DNA of 64,000 nt from Niastella populi (GTDB lineage Bacteria > Bacteroidota > Bacteroidia > Chitinophagales > Chitinophagaceae), in NCBI RefSeq assembly GCF_002078015.1, contig NZ_LWBP01000199.1:62001-126000 (forward strand), written 5' to 3'. Under the pieces are notes generated by a model. That model made no database searches. It saw only the letters and a list, made by a program, of their open reading frames with translations, and was not told where the DNA came from. A program made the translations under genes and the position numbers. This document shows, in pieces, positions 8,465 through 20,732 of this stretch. Every line of letters begins with the position of its first letter. Position 1 is the first letter of the stretch.

Positions 8465-10078
8465 ATGAAGATGAAATATTTAGTAAATCTTTTATTAATA
8501 ATAAGCATAGCTGCGGTATCAAACAGTTGCACCAAAACATACAAGAATTATCCGGGAGGTGAGCCTAACGACGTAGGGGCTATTCTGGATGTGCGCCCGC
8601 TTTATAAAGACCAGGATGTGGTGCTTTCAAAAGACAATTTGTATGGTGCTTCCAAACTGGCCGTGGTAGTTATATCGGACCATACGGAAAAAAATCTTCC
8701 TGAAGGCCTGCTGGTGGTTCAGGATAACCGCCGACTGGGTTTGGTAAGAGGAATTTCCATTGAATTGGGCGCTGCTGCGGCCAAATATCATACCGGCGAC
8801 TCCCTGCTGATAGATATCACCGGCGGTACATTAACGCGCAAAAATGGCATTTTATTGATCACCGGCCTTACTGAATCGAATTTTACCTCCAGGGGTAAAG
8901 GTGCGGTTGCTATCAACGCCATAACAATTGCTCAGTTGCAGGCCAAACCTGAAAACTATGAAAGCACGCTTTGCCTTTTCAATAAAAGCAGTTTAAATCC
9001 TGCGCCGCAACCGGGCGAAGTGATCAGCGGTACCAAAAAGATCAATGATGGTTTCGGTGACCTGGTAATGTATACCGACCCCGCTGTAAGCTATGCGCAA
9101 AAAACGCCTAACGCACTGGGGGCCTATGTAGGCATCCCTTTCGGTACTCCCGAGGGATCGATACAATTCAGAACAAGAAATGAAGATGATATAGTTAATA
9201 TGGGATCATCTGCACAGGACCTGCTTATAACCGGCATCCAAAGCGACCCCAAAGGCGGCGACGGCGGTTATGAATACGTACAAATGATGGCAACTAAAGA
9301 TATAGACTTTACCGTTACACCGTACAGCATCGTATTCTGTGGCAACGCAGGCACTGCCAGTTCCAACACACCGCTCGATGCGGGCTGGGCTACCGGCGGG
9401 CAACGCACTATTAAGTGGGATATCACAACAGGCGGCGTACAAAAAGGAAAGTTCTTTTATTTTGGCTTCCAGGGCAAAAAGATCAATGGTTCGGCAGGCG
9501 CTCATTCCTTTCCGGCTACCACAAACTATTATCAAAAAACGTTTACCACCAGCGGTACAAATCCCAATAAAGGGGATGGCGGACTTGTTCGCGCAAGTGC
9601 GTTCAGCACCTCGGGCCCCTGGCCCAATAGCGGAAATACCTGTGGGGTAGCCATCTTTAAAGGAACTACCGTTACTGAAACTTCGGTGCCTGAAGATGTG
9701 CTGTTTGTGGCTACAGGCGGCGGCGCCGCTGTGTATGACGCTAACAAAACCCCCACACTGGGTTACAGGATCTGTAATAACGACTGGTACTCTATGTATT
9801 CGGTAAGTATAGATCCGGTTACCTATAAACCTGTGGTTGTGCCTTATTTGCATTACCGTTCCAATGGGAATACCAACAGTATGCCTTATCCTGTAAATGA
9901 AGCGCACCCGACTGCAGCTACCGATGCCGGTTTGTTTAGTATGATGGGAGGTGTTTATAATGTTACGCTTGGCCGGTGGACATCCGCACGTAAACAGGTG
10001 GTGGTGGAATTGTTTCAGGCTACCGCTACTATTGACACATTGGAATTGCATGAAAGTGTAACGAAACTGGTGGAGTGA
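8465..10078 (+). CDS. DUF5689-type surface lipoprotein
   Basis: A 537-residue secreted lipoprotein starting at ATG 8465 (MKMKYLVNLL), with a lipobox cysteine near residue 22 (VSNSCTKTY). ATG 8471 is an equally plausible start. An earlier in-frame ATG at 8426 would overlap the SusD gene and spoil the signal peptide. Residues 40-270 resemble DUF5689, an OB-like domain often found beside SusCD pairs (GDSLLIDITGGTLTRKNGIL, FRTRNEDDIVNMG). The C-terminal half looks like a beta-sandwich of the kind seen in surface binding proteins. It is the last gene of the SusCD operon, and a strong terminator follows at 10101. It is probably an accessory surface binding protein; the ligand is unknown. Confidence 0.8.
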   Translation: MKMKYLVNLLLIISIAAVSNSCTKTYKNYPGGEPNDVGAILDVRPLYKDQDVVLSKDNLYGASKLAVVVISDHTEKNLPEGLLVVQDNRRLGLVRGISIELGAAAAKYHTGDSLLIDITGGTLTRKNGILLITGLTESNFTSRGKGAVAINAITIAQLQAKPENYESTLCLFNKSSLNPAPQPGEVISGTKKINDGFGDLVMYTDPAVSYAQKTPNALGAYVGIPFGTPEGSIQFRTRNEDDIVNMGSSAQDLLITGIQSDPKGGDGGYEYVQMMATKDIDFTVTPYSIVFCGNAGTASSNTPLDAGWATGGQRTIKWDITTGGVQKGKFFYFGFQGKKINGSAGAHSFPATTNYYQKTFTTSGTNPNKGDGGLVRASAFSTSGPWPNSGNTCGVAIFKGTTVTETSVPEDVLFVATGGGAAVYDANKTPTLGYRICNNDWYSMYSVSIDPVTYKPVVVPYLHYRSNGNTNSMPYPVNEAHPTAATDAGLFSMMGGVYNVTLGRWTSARKQVVVELFQATATIDTLELHESVTKLVE

Positions 10079-10100
10079 TTTGATCCGTCCTTTATAAATT

Positions 10101-10134
10101 AAAGGGGCTGTCTCCTAATTTTGACAGCCCCTTT
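10101..10134 (+). terminator. Rho-independent terminator of the SusCD operon
   Basis: Perfect 12-base arms AAAGGGGCTGTC (10101-10112) and GACAGCCCCTTT (10123-10134), 22 bases after the DUF5689 stop. Confidence 0.85.
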
Positions 10135-10200
10135 CTATGTTTGCGAAGCAAGAAGCTTGCTAATTTCAAAAGCGCCCGGCTTTAGGGTACCTTAGACTTC

Positions 10201-10284
10201 GTACTTGTACCTCTTACCTCCTACTTCTGTTCTTCTATGTTTAGGAAGTAACAAGGAAGTACGAAATCACAAATCACAAGTAGG
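10201..10284. repeat. Heptad-word arrays forming an imperfect inverted repeat
   Basis: 10201-10235 reads as five 7-base words of the type TACYTCT. 10243-10284 reads as six 7-base words (AGGAAGT, AAGTACG, AAATCAC and similar), roughly the reverse complement of the first arm. It fills the gap between two convergent operons and belongs to the same class as the arrays at 24874, 26011, 32759 and 40481. Confidence 0.6.
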
Positions 10285-10288
10285 AACA

Positions 10289-10684
10289 CTATTCATAAAA
10301 TCTCATTATATAAATTAAAAAAATAACTATTGCAAAATTCAGGAATAAATACGAAAGGCCAATAGCTCTTCCAACTTCTGCAACTTTCGAATCTTTATAC
10401 GATTTTATTGATTTGGCCAATGTGTTCTTTTTAAAAATAACATTGACCAGAAAGTAAACTAATAGTGGCAATAAATAAAGCAAGAAAAATTTGCCGTCTG
10501 TGAAGTCTAGCCTTTCTTTAAAAAAAAGGGAATTTGCAACTAATACAATTTCTACAACATTTATTGCAACTGCAAATGTTATTAAGACTTTTGCTCTTCC
10601 AAAATGATTAAATCTGCCACGTTTAGTACCAGCAAGATCTTCTGTAGTTTTATATGCAATAAACATTATTAGTTCTCTGCTCAT
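10289..10684 (-). CDS. Small membrane protein downstream of RHS gene; candidate immunity protein
   Basis: A 131-residue protein with three hydrophobic helices at about residues 31-52, 64-85 and 107-128 and no recognisable domain. It starts 12 bp after the stop of the giant RHS gene and is co-directional, so it shares the mRNA. Genes in this position after polymorphic RHS toxins usually encode the cognate immunity protein. The RHS tail here is rich in Gly/Ala hydrophobic segments, so a membrane-embedded antidote would make sense. That function is inferred from position; no homology was seen. Confidence 0.7.
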   Translation of the reverse strand: MSRELIMFIAYKTTEDLAGTKRGRFNHFGRAKVLITFAVAINVVEIVLVANSLFFKERLDFTDGKFFLLYLLPLLVYFLVNVIFKKNTLAKSIKSYKDSKVAEVGRAIGLSYLFLNFAIVIFLIYIMRFYE

Positions 10685-10696
10685 ATTAAAACATTT

Positions 10697-13600
10697 TTAC
10701 CACTTACTTATTTTATCTGCCACCCAATCTGTTGCGCCAAATGCATCTAAAACACCTAATGCCACTCCTGTAATTGGATTTGAAAAGCCAATTGCGAATA
10801 TTGTTGTCTTAACCAGAACTTTCACATAAGCAGCTTTTACTTCCTGCGGACTCGCATTGGGATTGGTTAAAGCATTTACAAAATCCGTTCCTGCCACACC
10901 GGCATCCAGCGCACCTGAGGCTGTTCCAAGTATTTTAGCACCTAATGACAATCCTCTTAAAGCCTTTGCTGTTGCCACTGCCCCCCCTTTTACTGCTCCA
11001 TCTGTTGATTTCTTGGCAATATTAACCAGGGCTTTTGCGCCGCCAGCTGCACCGTTATCAACTATATCGGCTCCAACCCCAATGATATCGTTGGTTTTGG
11101 CTGTCGCCTCAGGAAGTACAGAGGAGGAAGGCTCGCTTTCCTGGCTTTTCTTGGTTACAGATGCTTTAGCTTCAGGCTTTTTAATTACAGCAACAAATTT
11201 ATCATTATATTTTTGATGTGGTACAATTTTGGGATCGGTGGTTTGGAAATCAGGCGTATTAGTCCATGCATCTACCCCATCTGCCCCGGGAATAACAGTT
11301 ATATCGCCTGCCTTGATCTCCATCACCCGGTCATATGTATCCTTATTTCTAACCCTTGCATAAACTTTTCCATTTCTTGTATAAATGTCATCGGTTGGCG
11401 ACATTCCGTCAGGATCAATAAATCTTAATGGATTATCAAATGCATAATTATAGGGCGAGTGCCGCCTCATGGCATCAGACTTTGGATCGATAGTATGCCA
11501 TCTGCCAACTTGAGGATCGTACATCCTGGCCCCAAAGTCATACGCTTCTAAACCCGATCCATCTTTAAACTCGCCGGACTGGTGCTCTTTATCGCCGAAC
11601 TTCAGCTTGTTCTCGACATAATTGGGTTTAAATGCTTTTGCCGAAATACCAGCCATTGTAAGACCAAATGGCTGATAGTGTGTTTCCTCTGCCAGCGGGC
11701 CGGTATAATGCTTTACAAACAGGTCGTCAAAATATACATCCCAGAACTGAGTTTCATTACTTACATAAACATAAAGGTATCCATTTTTGGTTATGGGAAT
11801 ATCATTTTTTAAAAGGGGAAGCACCTGGTCTGGGTCTTCAACAGGCAGCGCATAACTTTGAGGGTAAGTCTTCACATAATTGAATTGCTCATCCAACAGG
11901 ATCCAGTTCAAATATGCTTTGGGTTTATTGGGAACATCCGGATTATTGGTTTGCCTGAACATATTTACTATACCCAGTAACGGGCTCACAGCCGGATTGC
12001 TTAACGTGGCAAGTGGACCTTTTGCTCCACCAGCCGCTGACGATACACCGCCAGCCAGTGATGAAAAGATATCATTCACGGCGCTGCTGGTGGTATTTCC
12101 ACTTCCATTACTCCGGTATAAATATTTAACTCCAACATCTACTTTATCACCGGCCATCACCTTTAATACAATACCCGGTCCAATTTTCTGACCGCTTCCA
12201 TTTAACCTGGCAACAAACTGGTTGGCGTTGGGATTATTGGGATCTATCGGATATTGCGCAATCCCTACGCTACAGGAAGAAGCATCAATATTGCTGAATA
12301 ATGCTTTTTCATCATCACGGATCTTATTATTCGCACCCATTTCCATAGTGGCCATATAATGGCGGGTAGTTTCTTCTTCGGTAAGCACCATGCGAATATT
12401 GCCCAGGTAGTCCTTCACAAAATAATCGTACTCAAAATGGGCTGGCGTTCCACTTACCGCAGCCACATATCGTATGCGGCCTTCCTCATGACTGATATAC
12501 AGCAGTTTGTCTGAATATTCCTCGGTTACCAGGGCTGGATTATCATAGTCCTTACTTTCATACACAAACCCATTCAGATAAGTTGTAGTTGTTGTTACGG
12601 TTGTATTATACTGCTGCTTATTATACTCTACAGAAACATTTGGCTCTGTTACGATCTTCTGCAGTTTATTACCTCCGGCATCATATATGTAACTGATGGT
12701 TCCTTTCGAATTACCATTGGCATCCTTCACTGCAACCTGTTGCGGCAGGTTAAGGTAATTATATACAATTGCGCCATCTGTATTATCAGTAGGTGTTACA
12801 CCACTATCTATGCGTTTGTTTTTATCCGTGACCATATTGCCATTGGCATCGTATCCATAATCATTGCCATTGCCATTTCTATCGGCAAAATCGCCCAAAC
12901 CGGCACCTGCAGTTGTTGGTGAAGTACCTCCCTGCGCCGCGTCCGATACTGTTGCCAGTTTATTACTGTTGTCACCTTTATAGTAATTGTATATCAGATC
13001 ATCAATTTGCTCGCTGCCAGAGATCTTATATCCCCATTGCTGCAAGCGCTTAATATTTCCATTGGCATCATATGCCTGATCTGGATGATCGCCATCACCC
13101 AGCTTTATATCGTAATTTACCTTGAGCTTATTCCACAGGTGGTCATCATCATTTTGTTGTATGAAATCACCTTTTAACAGGCGGCTGGCAGCATCATAGG
13201 TAAAATCATACTTACGGCGGATATCATCTCCATCACTTTTCCATAAAACACCGGCTATATCGCCATTTAAATAAGTCTTATTAAATGCATCCCCCGATTT
13301 GTTGGCCACTTTGTCGTACCCCAGTTCAAAACCAAATAATTTTCCATCGCTTGTCTGTCCTTCAACGGTTAAATACTGGCGGTTAGCACCCAATAACCAA
13401 CCTCTTATATTATAATCATAGTCAATTGTCTGAAGCCCGGCATTGTTATTAAAGTCTGGTGAAAACGTTCTGCTTATTACCTGACCTACCGCATTGTATT
13501 TCATTTCTAGGATCGGCTTCCAATCTGAACCATTGAATTTTTTCTCAATAGATGTCAATCTTCGCAGATCATCATAATTATTCTTAGTGCCGATCTCATG

Positions 13601-16600
13601 GGTTTGCTGGTTTGAACCGATCCTGGTTTTCAGGTGACTTCTTAACACCTCACCCGAAAAGTTATATTGGTAGGTGACAACATCCATTTGCCCGGTATGA
13701 TTTACCGTTTGCACCTGTATCACCCTTCCTTTCTCATCATACAAATTACAGGAAGTAATGTACCCCGACTGGCCCAGTACTTTTGTCCGCGTCCAGGCAA
13801 CCTTCCCAATCACGTTTTCGCTTACCTGCAAAGGCTCAGGAAATTCCGAAGGCCCTGCATCCAGGTAACTACCATATCCACTAGCATTAAGCTGGGTAGT
13901 GTTAAAGCCACTAAGGCCATTATAATTATCATAGTGCTTTTCAGTTAAAAGTTCATTTGTATAAGCAGCCACATTAGGATACGACAAACTTCCTTTTGCC
14001 TGACCGCGATGATAGTCTGCATTATTGACAGGATCAGTTATCATGTATATTGATGTGCCCCGGTTTAAACCATCGTATTGGGTAACCAGCCATTGCATTG
14101 AATTAGGTTTTCGCATATTGCCATCCTGCAGCATTACCAAACGATCTCCTGCATCATATACCATTTGTACCGGCTCTGCACCCGGTAATTTTTTTATGAT
14201 CATTCGCTTGCGGTCATCATATTCATACCTGAAGCACTGTTCAGTTTGAACATCTGCATTAGTTGAAAAATTCCAGCCACCCGCAATCAATAACTCAACA
14301 CCTTTGGGCTGAACTACGGCGCGTAACATGCCAAGGTCGTCATATATATAATAGGTGCATAACCAACCGGTATGATCGCTGCCAGTGGCCCCATCGTCAT
14401 TTGAGGCGGTTAACTGTACCTTTTTAAGAACAAGGTGCCCCTCTTTATCAGTAAATTCAATGATTTGCTTCCCTTCTTCATTGACCAATACATCTTTCAC
14501 CAGCTGTCCCGGGTCATAGGCAGCACTGGTACTGATAGCGCCATAAAGGTCACCGGGTAAAGGATCATCTATTTTCCATGCTCTTACTGCATCCACAGTT
14601 GTATTGTACCAGTACTTATTTTCAGTACCCTTATTGTTGCCGGCCCAGTTATTTCCAGCTGGCATTATTTTCTCAACCCTTTCCAACGGTGAGGCTTCAT
14701 AATTGATCTTGCCTTTATAAACAGTTTCACCCTGACCAAATACCGGACTTCCAGTATTATTATCACTGTAAAAAAACTGTTGCTGTGGGTTTACATTGGC
14801 TTTGAAAGCACCATCGTTCAATGAGGTATTACCGCCAGCCGTGTTTGCAGCAAATGGCAGGTTGATTACAGATTCATGGCTCATGGCATCATATTCCACC
14901 GGGCTTACCAGGTCAACCGGCGAATTGGATGCGCCGGTTACTAATGATCCTTTTTGAACCACCGTTTGAGAGGGTCTTCCCAGCTTATCAATATACTGGG
15001 TTGTTTCCTTCCCTTCGCGCAGGCTATGATTACGCATGTCCTGGTAAGTAATGCCCGGCTTAAAATATTCGTAGGTCCTGATAAAGTTATTATCTGATAT
15101 TACAGTGCCGGGAGAAACAGTCACTACATTACTATAGGCGGTTTCAATACCGCAGGTAACTTTCAACCTGAAATATTGCGTGCCCGATACATCCGGTATC
15201 AGACTATTACCAATTGCATTCTCAACATCCTGGTATGGGTTAGCCGGGTTATCAGTTTGTTGCCACTGGTACTTATATAAGCCATTACAGGACCCGCCCC
15301 TTGGGAGTTCGCCCATTAGTAATCGCTGGTCGGGAAAGTAGAAAATATTACCTGCTTTTAAAAGCTCCGGAATAATGGTTATTGTAAACGTTTCTACAGC
15401 AAAGCTGCCAGCTGCATCTTCTACCCTTACCGATATATTATATACCCCTACAGTACCCGAACCGGGTTTTGCAATTAATTGCCCCTGGTTGTTATTAACA
15501 GATACGTACTGGACAAAGGATGGCAAACCTGATGGGAAAGACCAATTGGTAATAGGTAATGTGCCATTGCCGGCAGCAAACATATCAATGGTCTTTTGAT
15601 CATTTTCCTGCAGGGATACATCCGGAATATTAGCTATTGAAGGCGGAACAATTGCTGAAATAACCAGGTTAAAAGTTCGCTGGGCACTACCGCCATGCTG
15701 ATCGGTAACCGTTACAATAATTGGGTAGGTACCCGCATTAGCAGATGCCGCCTGACTAATAAAAATAACACCCGTTCCATTTCCATTATCAGTAAACGTA
15801 GTTTGATTGGGCTCACCGGAAATGGAGAGTGTCAGCACGCCGTTGTCTATATCCGAAGCGGTCACTGGTATAGAAAGCGTGGAGTTCACTGGCATGGAGA
15901 GATCAGTAAGCCCATTGATAACAGGCGCAGCATTCCCTGTTGTGGCAAATGCTTCATTTGACAAAAGCGACATATTATCGGGCGAAACAGCCTTTATTTT
16001 GTAATAATAGGTAGTGTTGCCAACCACTGCATTATCAACATAACCGGTAGTATTGGCCGGTAATGTGGCCAGCAATAAATAACTCACATTATTTCCGGTT
16101 GATCTGAATACCTGGTACTGAGTTTCCGCTACATTATTGTCAGTCCATTGCAGATTTATTTGCCTTGCAGTAACCAGGTTAGCAGTTAAGTTCTGCGGTG
16201 TTGGTAATAGCGGCTGTACATCAACTACTACGGTGTTCGTATACAAAAAATAACACGTTGAAATTAAATGAACCCTGTAATAAGTCTTTTGGGAAACAGG
16301 GCCAGGCGAGAAACTGGTGCCTGAACCACCTGCAGGATACCAGTTTTCATAATCGTATGAATACTCCCATTCGTAACCAATATTCTCATAATCGCTTCCG
16401 CCATGGTTGGTGGCAGGCGAACACTCAAGAGTGGCGGGCGTTTGTCCTGCCTTTATATACTGAAAAGTTGGATATGCCTGGCCGGGTGTAACCGCCATGA
16501 TCGCAATTTCGGTTTCTGCATCATTGCCATTGCCATCTGATGCTGTAAGATAACCGGGGCTGCAATCGGCGTCAACAACGGTCCAAATGATGCTCACGGT

Positions 16601-16786
16601 CTTGGTACCTTGTCCACCCACGATGTACCCGCCCGATACCGACCACCATGCTTCATCGTTGTATGCGCCATCAAGCGTGTATGAATATGTTGTACCTGGG
16701 GTCACCATGGTAACCCAGCTACCCTGAGCAACCGCGCTTTGGCCAAGGACGGTAAACAGGAGGAATGCAATTAAATAACGTATCAT
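10697..16786 (-). CDS. Giant secreted RHS-repeat protein with FN3/cadherin-like N-terminus
   Basis: A 2029-residue secreted protein with a signal peptide cleaved near residue 21 (SAVAQ). The first 500 residues hold Ig-like, fibronectin-III (about 195-285) and cadherin/Ig-like modules. A DUF6443-like segment follows near 560-600 ([13 protein letters not shown]). Many YD repeats cover 640-1500 ([29 protein letters not shown]). The RHS core lies at about 1730-1800 ([20 protein letters not shown], then [19 protein letters not shown]). About 230 residues follow the core and form a Gly/Ala-rich variable tail, the usual place for a toxin. It is the second gene of an operon, 34 bp after another YD-repeat gene. 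Confidence 0.9.
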   Translation of the reverse strand: MIRYLIAFLLFTVLGQSAVAQGSWVTMVTPGTTYSYTLDGAYNDEAWWSVSGGYIVGGQGTKTVSIIWTVVDADCSPGYLTASDGNGNDAETEIAIMAVTPGQAYPTFQYIKAGQTPATLECSPATNHGGSDYENIGYEWEYSYDYENWYPAGGSGTSFSPGPVSQKTYYRVHLISTCYFLYTNTVVVDVQPLLPTPQNLTANLVTARQINLQWTDNNVAETQYQVFRSTGNNVSYLLLATLPANTTGYVDNAVVGNTTYYYKIKAVSPDNMSLLSNEAFATTGNAAPVINGLTDLSMPVNSTLSIPVTASDIDNGVLTLSISGEPNQTTFTDNGNGTGVIFISQAASANAGTYPIIVTVTDQHGGSAQRTFNLVISAIVPPSIANIPDVSLQENDQKTIDMFAAGNGTLPITNWSFPSGLPSFVQYVSVNNNQGQLIAKPGSGTVGVYNISVRVEDAAGSFAVETFTITIIPELLKAGNIFYFPDQRLLMGELPRGGSCNGLYKYQWQQTDNPANPYQDVENAIGNSLIPDVSGTQYFRLKVTCGIETAYSNVVTVSPGTVISDNNFIRTYEYFKPGITYQDMRNHSLREGKETTQYIDKLGRPSQTVVQKGSLVTGASNSPVDLVSPVEYDAMSHESVINLPFAANTAGGNTSLNDGAFKANVNPQQQFFYSDNNTGSPVFGQGETVYKGKINYEASPLERVEKIMPAGNNWAGNNKGTENKYWYNTTVDAVRAWKIDDPLPGDLYGAISTSAAYDPGQLVKDVLVNEEGKQIIEFTDKEGHLVLKKVQLTASNDDGATGSDHTGWLCTYYIYDDLGMLRAVVQPKGVELLIAGGWNFSTNADVQTEQCFRYEYDDRKRMIIKKLPGAEPVQMVYDAGDRLVMLQDGNMRKPNSMQWLVTQYDGLNRGTSIYMITDPVNNADYHRGQAKGSLSYPNVAAYTNELLTEKHYDNYNGLSGFNTTQLNASGYGSYLDAGPSEFPEPLQVSENVIGKVAWTRTKVLGQSGYITSCNLYDEKGRVIQVQTVNHTGQMDVVTYQYNFSGEVLRSHLKTRIGSNQQTHEIGTKNNYDDLRRLTSIEKKFNGSDWKPILEMKYNAVGQVISRTFSPDFNNNAGLQTIDYDYNIRGWLLGANRQYLTVEGQTSDGKLFGFELGYDKVANKSGDAFNKTYLNGDIAGVLWKSDGDDIRRKYDFTYDAASRLLKGDFIQQNDDDHLWNKLKVNYDIKLGDGDHPDQAYDANGNIKRLQQWGYKISGSEQIDDLIYNYYKGDNSNKLATVSDAAQGGTSPTTAGAGLGDFADRNGNGNDYGYDANGNMVTDKNKRIDSGVTPTDNTDGAIVYNYLNLPQQVAVKDANGNSKGTISYIYDAGGNKLQKIVTEPNVSVEYNKQQYNTTVTTTTTYLNGFVYESKDYDNPALVTEEYSDKLLYISHEEGRIRYVAAVSGTPAHFEYDYFVKDYLGNIRMVLTEEETTRHYMATMEMGANNKIRDDEKALFSNIDASSCSVGIAQYPIDPNNPNANQFVARLNGSGQKIGPGIVLKVMAGDKVDVGVKYLYRSNGSGNTTSSAVNDIFSSLAGGVSSAAGGAKGPLATLSNPAVSPLLGIVNMFRQTNNPDVPNKPKAYLNWILLDEQFNYVKTYPQSYALPVEDPDQVLPLLKNDIPITKNGYLYVYVSNETQFWDVYFDDLFVKHYTGPLAEETHYQPFGLTMAGISAKAFKPNYVENKLKFGDKEHQSGEFKDGSGLEAYDFGARMYDPQVGRWHTIDPKSDAMRRHSPYNYAFDNPLRFIDPDGMSPTDDIYTRNGKVYARVRNKDTYDRVMEIKAGDITVIPGADGVDAWTNTPDFQTTDPKIVPHQKYNDKFVAVIKKPEAKASVTKKSQESEPSSSVLPEATAKTNDIIGVGADIVDNGAAGGAKALVNIAKKSTDGAVKGGAVATAKALRGLSLGAKILGTASGALDAGVAGTDFVNALTNPNASPQEVKAAYVKVLVKTTIFAIGFSNPITGVALGVLDAFGATDWVADKISKW

Positions 16787-16820
16787 AATTGCCTGTATAA
16801 TGTTGTGTTATTGGTATTGA

Positions 16821-19800
16821 TTATTTTATGATAACAAAGGGCACAGGAGACGCTCTGAGGTAATGTTGCATTTGCCATGAAGCAATGGTTTGCCACCATT
16901 GAATGTCCGTATTCCAATACGAGTCGGTCCTGTTCACTGTAACATTGTTTGCTATAAGGGCAAAATCATCACCACCACATCCTATTTCCATTTCCTCTTC
17001 GCCACTGTCATTATAAACCAGCGCCTGGGGATCAAGATGCACGTTTAAGATAACATCGTGTACAACGGCCCGCTGGGTGCAGGCTTCATCACTATAAAAA
17101 CGGATATATAAATCGGCGCGCAATTCTTCGAGGATGCGTTCGTGGGGTTCTTCTTCTATAACAACATCAGTATAATTATCATACTCAAGCCGTGCATAAA
17201 CAATTTGGATACAGGGACCATGCTGATCTACGTATGCCTGACCGTTTTGATTTATGTAATTCCGGGCCATTGCATTGGCCTCATCCTTGTTTTTGAATGA
17301 AACAAAAAGGCCCGGTGATAATAAATAATCCATTTTTCCACCCACATAACCCGGGCCACAGGTAGTTCGGGTAAATTCCTGAGTCAGGAGATCATTGCCG
17401 TATGCGGGCAAACAGTTAATGGGCTGCCCCAGATAGTTGTAACAAAAAGTCTTTACTATATTTTTATCCTGGTCGCGTACTACTGATAGGCGGCCAAAAT
17501 CATCATATTCGTAAAAGACGGTTTTGCCATTCAGATCGGTTTCACTGGTCATGCCGCCAAGGGGAGAAAATGTATAGCTATAAATTTGAGTATTGGAGGG
17601 GAATACCCGCACATCGTCTATACCATCGCCTTCGGTAAGAGACATGTTATTATTAAATGCCTTACACATATACTTCCAGGTACCATTATCGTAATACCGG
17701 TAATCAACCAGGTAATTACGGGCGTCGGGTTTTGTAAACGGCACCTGAAAATCGCCGCTCAGGTACCGCCGGCCGCTATATGGGTGATCAATAGATGCGG
17801 ATCCATTATCTTCAAACCCTTCACTAAAATATACCTTTACCCCGGACGGTACTGAATGCTGCGGGTTCACCAGCTTAACAACGGGATAACGTTGATTATA
17901 CGCCCACTGATAATTTTCAACAGGGCCTGCAAACGGCCGTTTCTCCAACACATTACCTTTATTGTCGTAATTAAAATAATTAACCGGGCCGTATACAGCA
18001 TCTACCGAAAGCGTACCGTTTGCATCGTCATAATTCGTATTGGCAACAGTGCTTACTGCTACCGGCTTTTTTGTTCTTAATTCATAAGTTGTCCGAGGCA
18101 TAAATACAGGCCCGCCGAACTCCGCATAATCATTGATTGAAGCACCGGTAAGCAACTCCTGTCCATTTCTGGCAAGTACATTCCGCTGCTCCACTGTATA
18201 ATTTACCATGTACCGGTCTGTCATTTTCCTGTACGGATTATTGGTATTACCGGTACTGAAATTATATGGGTACTTAAAAAGGGTTTTTGTTTCTTCCCCT
18301 TTTGAGTTACTGCTTTTAACCTCTACCAGATTATTATAACCGTCGTATGCATAGTTGGTTTCTTTTACCTGGCTGCCAGCTACTGTAGATATTGATTCTT
18401 CCTTTTCGTACCGCACTACGTTAGGGAAATAATATTTGGGACAGGCTGATGCCCTGTAACTGGCAGGTTGATCGTGGCGTTTAATGCGAACGGCCCTTAT
18501 AAACCGGCTGTAATCGTCATATTCGTCCTGGTATTTATATTCAGATTTCTTAACCGGGTTTCCCTGGTTGTCATATAGGGTTAGTTCTTTTACCGCACCC
18601 CGGCGAAAAGAATTGTTGACATAAGGTATGGCATCCCAAAACGCCGGCGTTGCCGTTTCATAAGTAGGCTGATTGTCATTTGTACCGTTATCATAATTGG
18701 AAAACACATATTTTTTATAACTACCGTCGCGCCTTTTTTCAAAAACGGTAGAATAGGTTATATGGCTTTGAATCCTGTCGAAAGGCGTAAAACTGGTGGT
18801 ACTGAAATAATATCCCCCACCCGATTTGTCATCGGTGTATTTAGGCCTGGGGATAGACAGCACCCCGGAGGAAGTGGAGCCACTGATGGCCGTTTTATAA
18901 ATAAATTCGGTTTCATTGGCCAGGCTTCCGTCCTGCAGGTAATCACTGATCTTATGTACGCGTATACCACCGGTTACCAGGTTACCGCCAGCAGGCGTAA
19001 CGCCAAAAGGCCAGCGGGTTATAGCCTGGGAATAATCATTTTCCTGGTATTCATATTTGCGATAGCCGCCTGTAGGGAAATATACTTTATCCAGCGTTTC
19101 ATATTTTGCGTAGATAAAATCAGGCTCCCGGCTGTTATAATACTGGGTTTCAAAATCAGTTCTGCTGAGCGCATATGCTGTTTGAGTATTGTTGACAAAA
19201 AAGCGTTTGTTATTATAGAAACCCAAATGATCTACTTTGCCCGAACCGTATACCGGCAACTTGCCGCTGTTATAAACAAAAGAATATTTACTATTATATT
19301 TTCTGCCATCTGGTGATAATTCTTTTAAGGCGGTCAGCTTTAACCGCTCTGTTAAATTCTCAATATATTCAAAAGCAAATGACTTAATGACCTCACTGCC
19401 ATTCTTAACCTGCAAACCGATGAGCTTTTGGAGATTGTTTTTGTCATTTATTACTGCTCCTACAATATCTCCATAGTTGGTAAAAGTTGAATGCGGAGTG
19501 AGGTCTCTCAATGGCAGATCGGTATTTAACTGATGCGAGTCCTCAGATTGCAATTCAATACTAGTATTATTACTGCAAACAATTTTTGTGAGGTACCAGG
19601 GCTCGGCCATTGACTGATGAAGATAACCAGGCATAAACCGGGTAAACGAAGTACCGGTGCCTTCGCCCCAGGGTGCATCGGCATATTGCAGTTGCAATTT
19701 TCCCTTTTTGTACTCAAAGTTTACTGTATAATTATCGGGGGTTTCAATTTTAGTGATAAGCCAGGCATCAGGAACAACGCTCAGATAGGTATTTCCGAAA

Positions 19801-20732
19801 ATACCGAAAACGTTGCCGTCTCCATTACCACTGTATGCGCCAGTTGGGCCACGCCAGAATTCGACGTTTTTTAATTTATTGGATGCATCGCCGCCAAAAT
19901 AATACCTGGTTCCATCGGGCCCCGTTATTACAATCTGGTATATCATTCTGGGAACAGGTACTGAGCCTTTTATAATATTGGTAGCCGGCGCCGTTACCTC
20001 CACCATAAAATTGCCGCCGGGTGATTCACACTTCCATTCACCGTTGTGGTTAAGATAAAATTTACCCGATACATTGCCCACCGAAAAATAAAATTCGTCG
20101 GGTTCAAAATCATAGTTTCGGCTAACATCAAAAGCAAGCACAGGATCCTGAGTTACAGTATTATTATCCAGGTTAGTAATAATCCTCATTCCCGGCAATT
20201 GCTCATCAGCAGGTATTTTGTTCAATGTATTGAAGGTATAATCATAAGAAGCCCAGTTGCTGTTATTTAATTTGCTATAATTATTAATATATCCAAAATC
20301 ATTTGAAGTAAGTATTTGAACTGAAGTGCTGGTTGTATAAGCACTACCGCCCGAAATAGTAGTATTAATGATGGTGTACGATTTGGTTTCCCTTAGCTCA
20401 TCAGGTTTTCCATTAACTACCCGCGACACCTGACCGCCGATATTCAAATTCCAGCCCAACCCAACCCAGCTGGGAAGCTGATCAACCTGAATGGCGCGGG
20501 TGTTATAACTTAAATTTACCGGCAGGCTGTTCTTTCCAAACTGCAGATCATACAAGGGGATATTCAGTGTAGATGTACCTGTGTATGGATTGTTATCCTG
20601 TCGCATATCCACCAGGTTCCAGCCGATATTTGGAGAAGGGTGCACAGAAGTATACTGTGCGCATAAGTGACCTAACGGCAATAGGATCACTAAAAAGGAC
20701 ATAAGAATTCGTTTTCCTTTACATGTAACCAT
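16821..20732 (-). CDS. Secreted YD-repeat/RHS-like protein with DUF5977-like C-terminus
   Basis: A 1303-residue secreted protein with a signal peptide ending near residue 26 (LGHLCAQ). ATG 20702 is a possible alternative start. The N-terminus has the pattern seen at the start of many Bacteroidota YD-repeat proteins (GTSTLNIPLYDLQFGKNSLP, VGLGWNLNIGGQVSRVVNG). YD repeats lie at about 700-1120 (YAYDGYNNLVEVKSSNSKGE, YEYDDFGRLSVVRD). A DUF5977-like module follows at about 1140-1195 (TRTTCGPGYVGGK, NGQAYVDQHGPC). It lacks the C-terminal RHS core and toxin tail of its downstream partner. The two are probably translated from one mRNA and may act together at the surface or in an export shell. Confidence 0.88.
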   Translation of the reverse strand: MVTCKGKRILMSFLVILLPLGHLCAQYTSVHPSPNIGWNLVDMRQDNNPYTGTSTLNIPLYDLQFGKNSLPVNLSYNTRAIQVDQLPSWVGLGWNLNIGGQVSRVVNGKPDELRETKSYTIINTTISGGSAYTTSTSVQILTSNDFGYINNYSKLNNSNWASYDYTFNTLNKIPADEQLPGMRIITNLDNNTVTQDPVLAFDVSRNYDFEPDEFYFSVGNVSGKFYLNHNGEWKCESPGGNFMVEVTAPATNIIKGSVPVPRMIYQIVITGPDGTRYYFGGDASNKLKNVEFWRGPTGAYSGNGDGNVFGIFGNTYLSVVPDAWLITKIETPDNYTVNFEYKKGKLQLQYADAPWGEGTGTSFTRFMPGYLHQSMAEPWYLTKIVCSNNTSIELQSEDSHQLNTDLPLRDLTPHSTFTNYGDIVGAVINDKNNLQKLIGLQVKNGSEVIKSFAFEYIENLTERLKLTALKELSPDGRKYNSKYSFVYNSGKLPVYGSGKVDHLGFYNNKRFFVNNTQTAYALSRTDFETQYYNSREPDFIYAKYETLDKVYFPTGGYRKYEYQENDYSQAITRWPFGVTPAGGNLVTGGIRVHKISDYLQDGSLANETEFIYKTAISGSTSSGVLSIPRPKYTDDKSGGGYYFSTTSFTPFDRIQSHITYSTVFEKRRDGSYKKYVFSNYDNGTNDNQPTYETATPAFWDAIPYVNNSFRRGAVKELTLYDNQGNPVKKSEYKYQDEYDDYSRFIRAVRIKRHDQPASYRASACPKYYFPNVVRYEKEESISTVAGSQVKETNYAYDGYNNLVEVKSSNSKGEETKTLFKYPYNFSTGNTNNPYRKMTDRYMVNYTVEQRNVLARNGQELLTGASINDYAEFGGPVFMPRTTYELRTKKPVAVSTVANTNYDDANGTLSVDAVYGPVNYFNYDNKGNVLEKRPFAGPVENYQWAYNQRYPVVKLVNPQHSVPSGVKVYFSEGFEDNGSASIDHPYSGRRYLSGDFQVPFTKPDARNYLVDYRYYDNGTWKYMCKAFNNNMSLTEGDGIDDVRVFPSNTQIYSYTFSPLGGMTSETDLNGKTVFYEYDDFGRLSVVRDQDKNIVKTFCYNYLGQPINCLPAYGNDLLTQEFTRTTCGPGYVGGKMDYLLSPGLFVSFKNKDEANAMARNYINQNGQAYVDQHGPCIQIVYARLEYDNYTDVVIEEEPHERILEELRADLYIRFYSDEACTQRAVVHDVILNVHLDPQALVYNDSGEEEMEIGCGGDDFALIANNVTVNRTDSYWNTDIQWWQTIASWQMQHYLRASPVPFVIIK

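Noticed and set aside
9206-10051. 281-codon minus-strand frame under the DUF5689 gene
   Set aside because: Antisense to a well-supported lipoprotein gene in a clear operon; composition is that of a shadow frame.
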